Source: Fratercula arctica (taxonomy: Eukaryota; Chordata; Aves; Charadriiformes; Alcidae). From it: a stretch of 64,000 nucleotides of DNA. The position numbers and the translations under genes are program-made. The notes under the pieces are model-generated. The model had not been told where the DNA came from. It did not search any database and saw only the letters and a list, made by a program, of their open reading frames with translations. Location: the NCBI GenBank assembly GCA_947846985.1, contig CANTUZ010000004.1, positions 50,445,672 to 50,509,671 on the forward strand, in the 5' to 3' direction. This document shows, in pieces, positions 41,801-52,065 of the stretch. Each line of letters begins with the position of its first letter. The stretch's first letter is position 1.

Positions 41801-44800
41801 AGATTCTAAATCATCATCTGTTTACTGTGATTTACTGATGAAACTTTTCAGATGCTGAACACAATGTGGAGATTCACATAGAGGGAGTCCTTCCTGAAAA
41901 GTCACACTTGTTTTTGTAATTCAGTCATCCGTAATCCAATACACAGAATCAAGAAAATAAAAACCATTATATTTACATCTTATATCTTCTCTTTGTAGTT
42001 GCTTTTAAATCCATACAAAAGCCTTATTTGACCCTATCAAAAAAACAAGGACCCATTCAAATGATTCCTAATTCGGACAACTATGAGCACCTCTGTAATT
42101 TATTTTAGCCTTTCCTCTTCAGCAGAGAAAGCTTTTCTAGGGAACATGAAACATGAAGCAGTACGACCTCTTCAGCTATAGTCAGGACTGCGTTGAGAGC
42201 TTTTGTTTCCACTGGAAGCTGTTGTTAAATTATTCAATGATATGATTCCTACTCTAAGAAGAAATACATCATCTTGACACATCAAGCCTCTGGTCACAAC
42301 CTCCTCCCAATAAGGGTGTTCTTTTCCATGGTATTAAAACTGTTTTCCAGTATATTACTTAACCACCAATCTAGTTAATTGTACACCTAATGATTTTAAT
42401 AGAAACACCAAAAGCATAGAGATTATAGGATTAGATCATACATTAGATTAGATATTTACCTTGTTTCCAGTTAATTTCATTACCATAAACTTGAAGTACA
42501 GTCCTCAGGAAATCTTTTGCATTGAAGCAAATAATCGGAACTTTGCAATGTAGCATTTGAAACAACACTTGCCTGCACAGAAGTAGGTTCATTAACACGC
42601 ACTATATAGTTACTAGATTTAGTGAATTTATTTACTTTATACATTTAATTAGCACCTAATACTAAACAGTTAACATAAGACATTTCTTTATTGCTGTAAG
42701 AACAGAATACTGTATTTGAATATTAAAGTCTCAATTCAGTAATACCTGAAGCTTTGTTCTATAACAAATTAAACATCCTAGCAGATATGCCTTATCATGC
42801 ATTCATAAAGAAAACAAATCCTTATTTGATACTCAAAATTAAATGCAATCTTAATCCAAAACAGCAACTGGCATCCCTGTAATACTTTAATATACCCAAA
42901 TAAGGTCATAGAGGCTTCGGGGTTAATGTAGTATTGCAAAAATCATGATTTAAAAGTTACTAGACAACCTAAATTGCCATTAATTCCCTAGTGTCAATAT
43001 GCTACTTAAATCTAGTATGTTTCATCTTTGTGACATTTTTCCATTCTTTTTCAAAATGTCTACAGTTCCCACGTCCATGCTATTTCACATAGATCTTACC
43101 AATTATGTATATTAGTATATAGATTTTATTAATTATTTGTGTAATTTTTTTCATAAGCTCTATTTTGAGCAATATAGAAAAAAAGTATTTTTTATAGTGC
43201 TTTCAATTTTATTTATCTTTCGTGGTATGAAACCACAGTACCAACTTTTGGACATACTAGAAATTGTGTCGATCATAAGATATTACCGTATATGGTGTAG
43301 ATCCACTATTAAACTGCACCGTTCTTACAAGAAATAATTACCTATAGGTTTCATCTAAATGATAATACACTTATTCAATTTGCTTATTATTGAATTTTTA
43401 CTCTTCATATGCACATGCTTTATTGATACGTTATTCTCAATTCAGAACAACCTATATTCAAACTAACAAGTTATTAAATTAGTTGTCATATAACTCCAAT
43501 ATTACAGTTGGAAAAGTAGAGATAAGTGATTTGTTCCAAGTCACAGTGGCAGAGATGCAACTAACAACCAAGTTCAACATCTTGAAAATTAATGCTCTGT
43601 AATTTAATAACCCAAATTTAGCACTTTACAATAAAGCAGTTAGTACTGAAAGTTATAAAATATTCTAATGAAATTTTAACATGCAACTATTATATCTAAG
43701 AATCATATTCAGTTCTTATTTCTGCCTTTATGAGATACTACTTCAAAGTTAATAGTAAGGAATAAAAATGGATTTTGTTTATACTAACTGGAAGTTTAAA
43801 ACATGATCCAACTTTTTTAAAATTTAGTCCAACTATTAAACACATAAAGCATTCACTTTAAAAATTATCTTGTAATTTTGATGTAACAATATTACTGAAT
43901 ATTAGGAAAACATCATTTGGTATCTCAAAAGCCATTAAAAAAGCCTACTGTGCTCAAAAAAAATAAAAACATTATCAGAGCTCAAAAAGGATATTTACCA
44001 TAATAATGTCCATCAAAAATGTACTAGATAAGAAATGCCGTTCAGGAAATGGAAGACAAGATACAAGAAAGATAAAACTGGATGAATCATATTTTTTGGG
44101 TGCCATATAGCTGTAAACTGCTCATAAAGGACTTCCAGGTGAATGTAAACAGCTCCTACCAGAATCCCAACCTATTTCTGCAGGGCTACAGATAGTGATA
44201 TGCTGAACCCAACAGAATATCTTATTTTTATCTGGTTCATATTAGCTCAGGCTTGACACAGAACTAATACAGCTAATATGAAATTTAATGAGCTTGACAT
44301 GTAAGATTAAGCCTGTGCCATGTAACCAACACCACTGTTGCTAAAAGCATATGTAAAGCAAAACAGTATTTTTTCCTACATACTCTCACCAAGCAAATTT
44401 CTTGTGAGCCTGTTGTTCTTCTTCCAAAAGAGATGACGATTCCATTTTTAAGTAAATTAATTTATCATTTTCATTAGCAGCACAGTCAGTTGAAGAATAA
44501 CTGGGAGGGCAAGGGTGATCAGTCTGACTCTTCACTAACACAACTATTCCTTTTGCTGATGAGGTTAAGACCTGATAAGTATAATTACAATAGTGTTTCC
44601 TCTGACAGATTTTATGCATGCAATCTTATAAAGAAAATTTCCCAAATATTTTACAATACGAAACCTACTATGTACACTACAGTTATTGCATACACCATTG
44701 ACACAGTAGAGGAGCATGCAAGTTTCAAGGAGCATGCCTTAAAACAAAAAAACAGTGACAGACATGCTAAAAAGCAGGAAAAAACATTCTAATTCAGTCT

Positions 44801-47800
44801 CACTTTAAGTACAAAAATGCCTGTTTAGCCCAAGCAGCCTAATTTTTTCTTAAAGTTTTACTTGGTAACTAGAAATAAAATGCAGTCAGAAGTATTAAGT
44901 TTTACGTCATTTTACATTTATATTTTGGTAAGCAATAATGCAGAGAACTGGTCCAGATTCTAGGTTCCCAGTGAACATGGCTTTGCATTTATCAGTCATA
45001 TGCACAGTTCAAATGGTTCTACAAAACGGACTAAACGCATCATTCACTAACCTGCTCTGAGTTGAGCTGTGAAGAACCATCTTGAAATATCATAGTAGTT
45101 ACAAAAGCCACTGCCTGTTCTATAGATGCAAGCAATTCTCTTTTTTCCTCACATCCCAAACTCCTGATATCACAAGGATAGTTGTCAGAAGACTCTGTTT
45201 GTCCAGTACAGGCATATCTTCTTTCATGTGAAAAAGTGTAGGTCTTTACAGGTAATCTTCTTGTTTTCTCTGAACAACATGTAGGCACATCTTGCTTTCT
45301 TTTAAGGGGAGTAGCTATATTCTTTTCACCATCCTTCAGGTTTTTTGCTTCTACATAAAGATTTCTTTCTCTGTATCCCCATGTTGGTAAGTCTAAATCC
45401 TGGTAATAGCTGGCTATTTTGGTATCTTGACAGCAAAGCATTTCATCGGTACGTACTGTCCTGACTATCTGACCAGCAGTAGTTTTTTCAGGGCTGGCAG
45501 ATGTTTTTAATAAGGCAATTTTGGAATCATGAATCTCCTGAAAAAATTGGAATTTTTTTTAGTGAACAAATTATTCAACTTATTAGGAGAAGTAAAAATA
45601 AACAGACATTAGTTAATTTAGATAAGCTTTGAAGGAAGTAATATTCTATGAAAAAACCCTGAGAGTCCACTTAGGGGAATCACATTACATAAAACAGAAT
45701 TCAAGTATTTATCAGTAAAGATTATTTTGTTGATTTATATTGCTTACATCCAAAACCACCACTATTTTTTTAATCTACTATTAGTCAAACACTAAAGGTC
45801 ACAAATTACAACTGCAATATGCATGTAGTCCAGTACCCTGTCTTCCATAGTGACTAGGTTATTAGAGATCTTTGTCTGAAGACAGACCGTTCATTTCCAT
45901 CTTTAGCTTCAATATTCAGAGCTTTTTTCATGCCAGCTTAGTTTATTAAAGAACTTTTGGCACGGGACCTTAATGACTGCTTTGGAAATTCAAGTACACT
46001 GAGTCAACTGGTTCTTCACCAATTTCTTCAAACACCTTACAAGATTGCAAGACATAACAAAAATACATATGAATCTATACATCCATGCCCAGAACAGCTT
46101 TCCTATTGCAGATAGTTCCTGGATTCCCTTACAGCAGCATGCTATTAAATAGCATTAAGCAAGACGTTGCACGGTAGTGTTATGATTCTATTCCTTCATC
46201 CTTAACTTCCTTCAGAAATTTCCTTGGTATGCTACCAGCCCCAGTATTTTCTTACTATTTATCTTGCTGTTTCTTCTACAGCCTCTTCAGCTGAGATAGA
46301 TCCTGTCTTGATTTCATAAACAAAGACTCTGGAATGGTAACTGGCATCCTTTCCAAGATTCCCCAGGGAAAACGTGTATTTAACTATTTACAGATATACA
46401 GAGTTGTATCTTCCCTCAATACTCCTTTTACACGTTGATCATTAAAAGGTCTTACAAATGTTTTGGTTTTGGAGGGGAAATTCCATATATTTTCCTTTTA
46501 AAAGCTCCTTCATTTTTATGTAATTTCCTTTTTTGAAATGAAGCATTCCTGTAGTGATTTATCTTTTAATGCCTCGGAAAGATTATAGTCCCTGTCAGAG
46601 CATCTTTCAGCAGGAAGACTTTGAAAATGATCTCCCACAGAATCAAATAAAAAACAATTTTATCTTTTGAGTTCTCTAGCTGTTGACAAAGCAGTTGTCT
46701 CCTAATTTTTAGTCTCAGCATCATGCATAAGCATAATATTCACCCACTCCATTGAAAAGCAACTGAATACTTTCAGAATTCGTATATTTTCTGCTCTTGT
46801 AGCACAGCTAGTCTCCTTCAGTACCTCCACTGTCATTACCATTCCAAAAACTAAGGCCGCCCCCCACAAGTTACTGCTGTGCCGGGCTTCCATCCATTCC
46901 CCAAGACGACAGATTTCACCGATCAAAGGATATCGTCCATCTCCACTCATTCTGTGTTGACTGAGCAAGCCAAAATGACAAAGTCAATAATTTTTTTTTT
47001 TTTCTGGTTTTGCAATATTCCTCAATCCAGTTCCCGTATTTCCAAACCTCAGAACTATGGAGTCAAAGGATGAAAAATGCTTAGACTGCTTGAGATCATA
47101 CTTCACAGGATCAACTCCACAGCAAAAGTACAATTAATGGGTTCTAAGTAAATAGAAAAAGGGAGCTAAGCTTTTGCTTCTACCAAAATGAAAAGTGGTT
47201 GTTCTAGAAGAAGACAAGTTAATTGGACTTGCACAATGCTAACCAAAAAGTGAACACTACAAAAAGTTACCATAAGTGGAAAAATAATATCACAGAAGAA
47301 CGAAATGTTTAAGAGCTGTAGAAAGACAACTAATCCACTCAAGTATACTCTCCAGTCAAATTGCAAATAGTTTTATTGTTTAACACAGTAGAATTTGAAT
47401 TAGGACACTCAAGTAATTATAGAATCAGGAATAAGCAATTCTCTTTTAAAGGTTCAAAAATCAGAATGGAGCAATTTAATTATCAAGTCAGAATAATACA
47501 GGTGGAACTACAATTAACCACAGAGAGAAACAGCAGCTTCCATGAAGAAGTCATCTTTTACTAGAAATAACGATATGGCTGGAAGTAGAGAAAACAACTC
47601 CCAGGATGTAGGATAATTTATGCAGGTGTAGGAACATTTCTCCAGATGCAGCGAGTCAAAATTTGCACCTCATCATCACAAAAAGGTGTTCCACTACTAC
47701 CCATGCGCACCTGCAGCTGCATGTCTACCTATGAGCCAATTTAGCTTGCAGGAAACTATCACACCCCAGAAAAGAAACCAAACAGTTTTCTGCATCTTGA

Positions 47801-50800
47801 GCAACCTGAATGGACTTGCTGAAGAGGGCAACATGCACCAGAGTCAGAGTAAGGAAGGCTGTGAAATTTGCAGCTGGGACGAGAGTACACCGGCAGTATC
47901 TGCAACTCTTCAATCAACTCAATGGATCTTAAAAATCACAGCTGAGTTGGGGCTGCCAGTTATTCATTCCCATTATCATACTTGCACATTAAACCAAATT
48001 CAGAGAGATGGTAAAGCCATAAATTAAACTTCCCAATACAAAGCAATTTTTCACATGAATCAGCTCGCTTTACGATTATGTAATGACAAGTACCAGCCTA
48101 TGGAAGGACCAAAAATGTAAAACAATGAAAAGCAGAAAAGAAGGAACAGGTGGCAAGGTTTAGACTGACTTACAGTGCTGCAAACCCACAAATTAGGAGA
48201 TTAATCATACAAGCAACACCCACAGAACAGGAAAAAATGATGTGCCATTAGCAACTCTGGAAAAGACTGAACAGTGCTGCTAACATCTCTGGAAAGCAGC
48301 ACAGCCACCATGAAGAACCGCAGTGATCTCTTAAATCCATGATTTTTCATTTTTTTATTCCCAGACCTATCTTCCTCCCTGCCACCCCTGCTTTTAGTGG
48401 TCTTTAATCTTACAGTATGCTTGCCTTTTCATTTTTCACATGTGCATCCTTATCACCTAGTTTATTGTCCTTTGTCGTCTCTATACCTTAAAAAAAAAGA
48501 ATGGGAAACATTTTACAATACAAATGAATACGAGAGCAGTGCATATAACCTAGATTACATACAGAGTTACATTACTGACACTTTTACCAAACCTAAAATA
48601 ATTGCAATAAAATTTTCCATGACAACCATTTTCCTCAAATTAATATAATTCACACTGCAGGTTCCTAACCATGCATATGTAAAAGCATGCTCTGTCCCCA
48701 TTAAGAAAAAAATTCAAATTCGCTATAAAGCAGACCAACATTTTCCACGGTATTCAGGAAAGGTATTACTATAATATCATAAATATGCATATTTCCTTCT
48801 TTCAAGAAAACACATCCCATCTTGGTCAAAGGAAAGCTGAGGGCATAGTCAAGAAGAAAACAAAACACAAAAAACAAACTGTTTTCTTGGAATTAGGCAG
48901 TATTATTCCACAACACTTTTCTTCAGTAAAACACTATTTGCATATACATCTTTAGCATATCGTGCCCTACAGAGAACTGACCATGCTCCATCTGCAGAGG
49001 ATAAGTTTTTCATGTCGTTCATCCTCACAATAGAGAAGCTATTGTAAGATCAGATAAGAACAGAATGCAAGAATTCAAACACATCAAATTGATAGAAAGC
49101 TAAGATAATGGCTAGCACCACAAGAAGCAGGAGGGCTATCAGCGCTGGGTCTAAGATAGCCCTGTCCCACAGCACAGGTATTCGCCTGGGCCCACCACTG
49201 AACTGCCAGTGATATTTAACCTCCAGACAGATGCTGTAGTTTAAGGAAGACTTTGTAAATGCACCTCAGGACTCTGCACCATGCTAAATGAAACAGTTAG
49301 GCCATGCCTCCTCTTTTCTGCCCTTAACACTGCCCAGCAACCCCAAGAGGAGGAGAAGCAAGTGAAGACTGGAATAAAAGAACAAAGGGCAACAGGCTAG
49401 CAGCAATTACAAATTATTATATTATTAGAAATTCTTTCAAATTACAAACAGGGGGAAAAAAAAAAGAAAAAAAAGAGAACTCCACTGAAGTGTGGGTCTC
49501 TCCAGAGTTTGCAATTAGTTAGAATTCCTTTATCTCTATATTCTTTTACTGCCTAGACAAAAGACACCTCATGGGCAAAACATGTATTTTGTCCTCTCCT
49601 AACTCCTTGTCCATAACAAGTACAAGACTCCACTGCCGTTTTCAGCTAAAATTTGCATTACCAGCAGCAAGACATTTTCTGATTCTAGTGTATTGGTGAC
49701 TAATAACAAAGAAAGCATAAGGTTATTTATTTCAATTTACTGAAAGTGTTTTAAAAAATTTTGTCTAGGCAAACCAAGACTCTGTACTTAAAATACTAAA
49801 AAAAAAAAAAAAAAAAAAAAAAGCAGCATTTTCAAAGACTAACTAGCTCAGTCTCCAGAAGAAACTAGCTTATTATGCAATAGTATTACATTCAGGTTCA
49901 CGTTCATGTATGTGTATAATCAGTACTTTATCTCCAGCTCAGACTTCTAACCTGAACTGTCAGAATAGCAAATATGACATAACTGTATTTGTAGCTTCAA
50001 ATATTTTAGCTTTGGTTCTCTTGACACTTCCTACAACAATAAAATTATAATTTAGGAATGATAGCAACTGAGTTTACATTCAGTGCTTTTAATTGTTTCA
50101 CAGCTAGACACTTTTTACTGAAAAATTCACTCTCTGAAGATTATGAGGATTACATTTCCCTTCTTCAGCACACAGTATTCAGTACAACAGGTGTCTAAAG
50201 ATCTATGCAACCTGGTTTATGTAAAAGATTCACCAGATGGCAGTAGAAACCCATCCTTGCCTTCAAACTCCTCCTTAAGGCTAGATGGAACCATTACAAG
50301 CTCTATTACTAAGATACCCACAGAATTTCACCCACGAGTTAATCACAGATATTTGTCCTATTTGAACCTAACATTTACTTTCTAAAGACTAACAGTTTTT
50401 CCAGTAACTAGAATTCAATCTTTAAAGGTCTATCAATAAAATACAGTTTTAAACAAAGCAACTAACAGGACAGGTTTGGGTTTTTTAAGGGAGGCAAACT
50501 TGTTCTCTCCAGATCCAAGCTGATCCGCTAAAGCTTATATAAAGGCAATTTCCTAAAAGCAATTCAAATAAATTTGTTCTTAAGCCTGGACAGTAGAAAC
50601 AATTGTAATTACTGCAGGGAAAAATGAGAGCAAGAAAAGCTAGTCATGTGACCTGCCACCACAAAATGCTTACACTGTTCTTTCCCTCCCCAGTGAATAA
50701 GGATTTAGCAGCACTACAAAGATGACAGCAAGCTCATTTGGCTAAAGATACCTGACATCTTCATGGTGCTTTTTAGAAAAGAGAATGTGTAAATTTTACA

Positions 50801-52051
50801 GCTTGACAGAAGACGAACAGATCAACAGTGGACAACATAACAAGATATATATATATATCACAGAGTTCCCATCTAAGACAAAAAACATTACACAGGAAAA
50901 TTAAGGAAGGTAAAATGACATGGTATCATGAGAAGTAGAATGGCAATTAGACAGAAGAGAGATCTGATTTTCTTTAAAATTATCTGGGGTTTGGTCCAAG
51001 TGTACCATTTTAAAATGAACACATCCCATATTTCTTCAAATGTGTATCACTGATTTATACAGAAATGAACTACTACCCTTTTCACTACTATACCATCATG
51101 CTCCACTGATCCAATACTTTACTACTGAAAGAAGAGCCTGAACTGTTATTTATGTAAAAATTGAGGCTGCAATGAACACCTTTAGTACAAGAACAAATAC
51201 TACATTTAAATCCCATTGACCAGATAATATTCCAGGATATAATCCTCAGAAGAAAACAGACAACTGAAATTGAGCAAAACTTTTAACTTTCTATTTACTT
51301 CTTTCCACAGCTACAAGAATGGCAGACTATGAAATACACAGAATTGAGAATAAAAATTCCATCTTGCAAAACCTCTCTAGCATTCACAACATTCTGAGTA
51401 AGATTTGCTCAACAGAGTCAAAGATCTGCTGAGGCACTTTTGACATTACCTAATTTGCTCTACCACTGTCACTTTTGTTCACTCTTCCCCCTAGAATTTC
51501 ACAAGGGGTGAGTTGCTACTGAACATGTGTTTGAAGGACAGACATGAGTCTGGAGAGTTCACAGGCCTCCTGCCAAGTTCCTGGTACCTCTAGGGATCTT
51601 TAACTTGATTCTGGACTATTAGGTAACGAACAGTTTGAAATTCTCATCTACTTCCACACCACGTAGCAGGAACAGGAAGAAAATAATGAAATTGAGGGTA
51701 CTGGTAATAACCTAGTTCCTTGCACTCACATAGCGTTATTTAATTAAAAAAGTAAATGTCACAGTTACAGCTTAACTCTTATTTTTAAACCTGGAAACCT
51801 AAACTCTCACTTTTCTTTTCTTTTTAAATAGGGACTAGAGGTTTGATATTGCTTTTGTTTGTTTGTGTTTCAGTTTTTCAACTGAAAATGGAAACACTTA
51901 AATAGCCTAAGATTTACTTACTGTGGTTATTCTTTCTGCTAGTCTGAACTTCTACAGGAATACACTGCAAAGCTGTCATAATCCTCTGAGCGATATCAGA
52001 TAAAGGCACTTTAGAAGTCTCACATCCTATGTATGATGTGTATTGTTCCAT
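8718..52051 (-). CDS. POLN: DNA polymerase nu, 5' two thirds; 3' exons lie beyond the left edge
   Basis: Encodes an A-family (Pol I-like) DNA polymerase that acts in the nucleus in lesion bypass, crosslink tolerance and homologous recombination. Sixteen coding exons between 52051 and 8718 were assembled by reading splice sites. They total 1866 bases (622 codons) and all internal phases agree except at the first junction. The protein opens [20 protein letters not shown]. It continues through the degenerate exonuclease-like part ([35 protein letters not shown]), then thumb and palm ([50 protein letters not shown]) to motif [11 protein letters not shown]. Human POLN has about 900 residues, so roughly 240 C-terminal residues with the O-helix and motif C are missing here. 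The gene lies head-to-tail with HAUS3. The frame is intact in every exon found, so it looks functional. Identification is firm; one small exon is unlocated. Confidence 0.93.
8833..10880 (-). other. POLN introns around the 9257-9334 exon
   Basis: Two introns (8833-9256 and 9335-10880). AT-rich and unique-looking, with no repeat or other gene recognised. Confidence 0.6.
9257..9334 (-). CDS. POLN: POLN exon before motif A
   Basis: The acceptor TCTCCTCTCTAG precedes GAAAAGAAG and the donor is GCAGCAG followed by GTAAGATAG. It encodes [20 protein letters not shown] and then TFLAA, the R..F....G..(L/F)(L)AAD strand before the catalytic aspartate. Length 78. Confidence 0.93.
10881..10938 (-). CDS. 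POLN: POLN exon, palm entry
   Basis: The acceptor TTCTTATTTGTAG precedes AACATTCAAG and the donor is ATAAAAG followed by GTAAACTG. It encodes [20 protein letters not shown], the PN(I/L)Q.I element that continues from TGRLSAKHP across a 15.2 kb intron. Length 58, phase 1 out. Confidence 0.92.
13636..14775 (+). mobile_element. CR1 LINE fragment, plus orientation, 5'-truncated and decayed
   Basis: The reading [20 protein letters not shown], then [17 protein letters not shown] and GSQHGF, is the start of the CR1 reverse transcriptase. Later [11 protein letters not shown] is the RT catalytic strand region. Frames break repeatedly by stops and shifts. The 3' end GCAATTCTATGATTCTG is the CR1 tail. 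Dead copy in a POLN intron, in antisense to the gene. Confidence 0.9.
15191..15965 (-). mobile_element. CR1 LINE, minus orientation, tandem self-fused 3' ends
   Basis: The left end TCATAGAATCATAGAATCCC is the reversed CR1 tail. Two overlapping copies of the element's 3' part follow one another in the same orientation. Both contain the CCCTGGGCAGCCTGTTCCA block (about 15349 and 15683) and the AGCTTCATTGCCCTTCTCTG block (about 15552 and 15943). They meet near 15670-15685 at the shared string ACTTCCCTGG. On the minus strand the frame passes from HWNRLPREV directly into VIPLYSALV, so the join is in frame. No complete reverse transcriptase is present. Confidence 0.92.
16768..16794. repeat. Perfect 12-base inverted repeat with 3-base loop
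   Basis: GTATTACTTCTG, loop GAG, then CAGAAGTAATAC, in the 15.2 kb POLN intron. The arms are too short for a normal microRNA precursor and the flanks do not extend the pairing. Confidence 0.9.
26122..26187 (-). CDS. POLN: POLN exon with the TGRLS motif
   Basis: The acceptor CTTGACTACAG precedes GGATTTATT and the donor is CATCCA followed by GTAAGCAAG. It encodes [20 protein letters not shown] plus HP. The TxTGRLS motif contacts template-primer in A-family polymerases. 22 codons. Confidence 0.94.
26424..26477 (-). CDS. POLN: POLN exon, thumb region
   Basis: The acceptor GTAATTTAG precedes GTTCACAAG and the donor is AGAAAG followed by GTAGAAAT. It encodes [18 protein letters not shown], the K.KSTY.D.L element that ends the thumb. 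18 codons. Confidence 0.92.
26773..26801. repeat. (CA)n microsatellite
   Basis: About 14 uninterrupted CA units followed by an AC-rich tail, in the intron between the POLN exons at 26424-26477 and 27288-27344. Confidence 0.95.
27288..27344 (-). CDS. POLN: POLN exon, thumb region
   Basis: The acceptor TTTATTTTACAG precedes CTAAATAAG and the donor is CGTCAG followed by GTGAGCT. It encodes [19 protein letters not shown], the conserved H.LP..ILEYR element. 19 codons, phase 0 at both ends. Confidence 0.93.
27345..29806 (-). other. POLN intron with the 28 kb CR1 copy
   Basis: Apart from the CR1 fragment at 28041-28846 it shows no gene. A12-type homopolymer at about 29208-29219. Confidence 0.6.
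28041..28846 (+). mobile_element. CR1 LINE fragment, plus orientation, with internal deletion
   Basis: It begins AGACAAGGGGATCGAGAGCA, runs through the C-terminal part of the CR1 polyprotein ([49 protein letters not shown]) and ends in the CR1 tail near AAATGATTCTATGAATTTATG. About 100 bases are missing at 28322, where ATGAGC runs straight into TGTACTCGG. Truncated at the 5' end and not coding-competent. Confidence 0.92.
29807..29896 (-). CDS. POLN: POLN exon, thumb region and family-specific insert
   Basis: The acceptor TTTTCTCTTACTGCAG precedes GTACTATTTG and the donor is GTTGTG followed by GTGAGATGG. It encodes [20 protein letters not shown] and then [10 protein letters not shown]. The first half matches the conserved L...L.L and the S(T)SE end precedes the next exon as in other A-family enzymes. 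30 codons. Confidence 0.9.
30335..30418 (-). CDS. POLN: POLN exon, thumb region
   Basis: The acceptor ACTAATTTATAG precedes TTGCGACTC and the donor is AGAGAG followed by GTAATATT. It encodes [20 protein letters not shown] and then TSSSQLRE, the E..A...AG..FN..S..QL segment of A-family polymerases. 28 codons, phase 0 at both ends. Confidence 0.93.
30826..30893 (-). mobile_element. CR1 3'-end fragment, about 68 bases
   Basis: AATCATAGAATGTGTTGGGT and the following AAGGGACCTTTAAAGGTCAT are the reversed 3' end of a young-looking CR1 subfamily. The same sequence starts the copy at 36869. The element is almost entirely 5'-truncated, the usual fate of CR1 insertions. Confidence 0.9.
31089..31104. 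repeat. (CTTG)n short tandem repeat
   Basis: Four CTTG units (approximate limits) in a POLN intron between the exons at 30335-30418 and 31301-31365. Confidence 0.7.
31301..31365 (-). CDS. POLN: POLN short exon
   Basis: The acceptor TATTTACAG precedes TGATGGAAAT and the donor is CTGGGG followed by GTAAATTT. It encodes [20 protein letters not shown] plus LG, continuing the A-family pattern in which M.E..GI.VN follows LP.ILA. Length 65, phase 1 in and phase 0 out. Confidence 0.9.
31573..31633 (-). CDS. POLN: POLN short exon, start of the polymerase domain
   Basis: The acceptor TTGCTTTACAG precedes GTTCAAGG and the donor is CTGGCAG followed by GTATGAAA. It encodes [20 protein letters not shown]. 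LELPLIxILA is the conserved entry helix of A-family polymerases. Length 61, phase 0 in and phase 1 out. Confidence 0.9.
32369..32560 (-). mobile_element. Diverged CR1 3'-end fragment
   Basis: AAAATGGTTCACTTGGAAGG, then CACCTAGTCCAACTGCC and GCTTGGGGCATCAACCACCT are an older version of the reversed CR1 3' end. It ends around GAAGCCTGTTACAATATTTA. It lacks the terminal octamer repeats. Confidence 0.8.
33001..33069 (-). CDS. POLN: POLN short exon (23 codons)
   Basis: The acceptor TTTATATCAG precedes CATCAAAAC and the donor is TTACAG followed by GTAAGATA. It encodes [20 protein letters not shown] and then DLQ. Phase 0 at both ends, which fits its neighbours. The polypyrimidine tract is weak. Confidence 0.85.
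33070..39601 (-). other. 6.5 kb POLN intron
   Basis: Holds the CR1 copy at 36869-37765. A more GC-rich island at about 35.46-35.70 kb has a 78-codon minus-strand frame (35456-35692) that I cannot identify. Otherwise AT-rich with nothing recognised. Confidence 0.6.
36869..37765 (-). mobile_element. CR1 LINE fragment, minus orientation, best preserved copy
   Basis: The left end is the CR1 tail AATCATAGAACGTGTTGGGT. Reading the minus strand gives [40 protein letters not shown], then in a second frame [20 protein letters not shown] and [10 protein letters not shown]. One frameshift and the missing 5' two thirds make it inactive. It is the least diverged CR1 in the window, so probably the youngest. 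Confidence 0.94.
39602..39759 (-). CDS. POLN: POLN exon, exonuclease-like domain
   Basis: The acceptor TATTTTTGTAG precedes TTGCTGATAG and the donor is GCATCG followed by GTAAGTAG. It encodes [20 protein letters not shown] and continues [15 protein letters not shown]. The catalytic acids of a true proofreading site are not evident, as known for POLN. Length 158. Confidence 0.92.
39760..42459 (-). other. POLN intron with T-rich tracts
   Basis: G/T-rich run at about 39976-40018 and an 18-base T homopolymer at 41544-41561. No gene or recognised transposon. The open frame at 41109-41438 has no features of a protein I know. Confidence 0.6.
42460..42572 (-). CDS. POLN: POLN exon, exonuclease-like domain
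   Basis: The acceptor TTCTGTGCAG precedes GCAAGTG and the donor is AAACAAG followed by GTAAATA. It encodes [20 protein letters not shown] and then [17 protein letters not shown]. Length 113, phase 2 in and phase 1 out. Confidence 0.9.
42573..44389 (-). other. POLN intron, no recognised content
   Basis: Very AT-rich and unique-looking, with no exon, repeat family or RNA gene seen. Confidence 0.6.
44390..44571 (-). CDS. POLN: POLN exon, exonuclease-like domain
   Basis: The acceptor ACTTATCAG precedes GTCTTAACC and the donor is GCTTG followed by GTGAGAG. The exon encodes [16 protein letters not shown] and ends QQAHKKFA plus two bases. Length 182, phase 0 in and phase 2 out. Confidence 0.88.
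45052..45537 (-). CDS. POLN: POLN large N-terminal exon (162 codons)
   Basis: The acceptor TTTTTTCAG precedes GAGATTCATG and the donor is GAGCAG followed by GTTAGTG. The frame is phase 0 at both ends. The N-terminal part is basic, Ser/Thr-rich and poorly conserved, as expected for this region of POLN. The end, [20 protein letters not shown], matches the start of the exonuclease-like domain. Entry phase 0 does not fit the phase 1 exit of the exon at 51922-52065. Confidence 0.85.
46190..46960. repeat. Possible ancient degraded interspersed repeat
   Basis: The wording of this stretch (TTTGAAATGAAGCATTCCTG, AAGCAGTTGTCTCC) resembles sequence seen in old amniote CR1-like repeats read in reverse. 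The similarity is from memory of the pattern and weak. It could equally be unique intron. Confidence 0.25.
49798..49822. repeat. 25-base A homopolymer
   Basis: An uninterrupted A run in a POLN intron. No retrogene or SINE body was recognised upstream of it. Confidence 0.95.
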
Positions 52052-52065
52052 TTTTAAGATTAAAC
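51922..52065 (-). CDS. POLN: POLN first coding exon, with start codon at 52049-52051
   Basis: The acceptor TTCTGTGTTTAG ends at 52066 and the ATG lies 14 bases inside the exon. The 43 codons from [14 protein letters not shown] to TSRKNNH align with the start of human POLN, including the [13 protein letters not shown] segment. The donor is CACA followed by GTAAGTAA, leaving phase 1. Because the exon starts with an acceptor, at least one noncoding exon must lie upstream. Confidence 0.85.

Larger units (their letters stand above)
45538..51921 (-). other. POLN intron region expected to hide one small exon
   Basis: The flanking exons do not share a phase, so an exon of length 2 mod 3 should lie here. 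I could not locate it. The region also has a 25-base A run (49798-49822), a TA run near 50847-50858 and a stretch at 46.2-46.95 kb that resembles old repeat sequence. Confidence 0.5.

Noticed and set aside
48160..48215. CACTGTAAGTC donor-like site considered for the missing POLN exon
   Set aside because: The nearest acceptor leaves an exon of only four bases, which does not satisfy the phase need.
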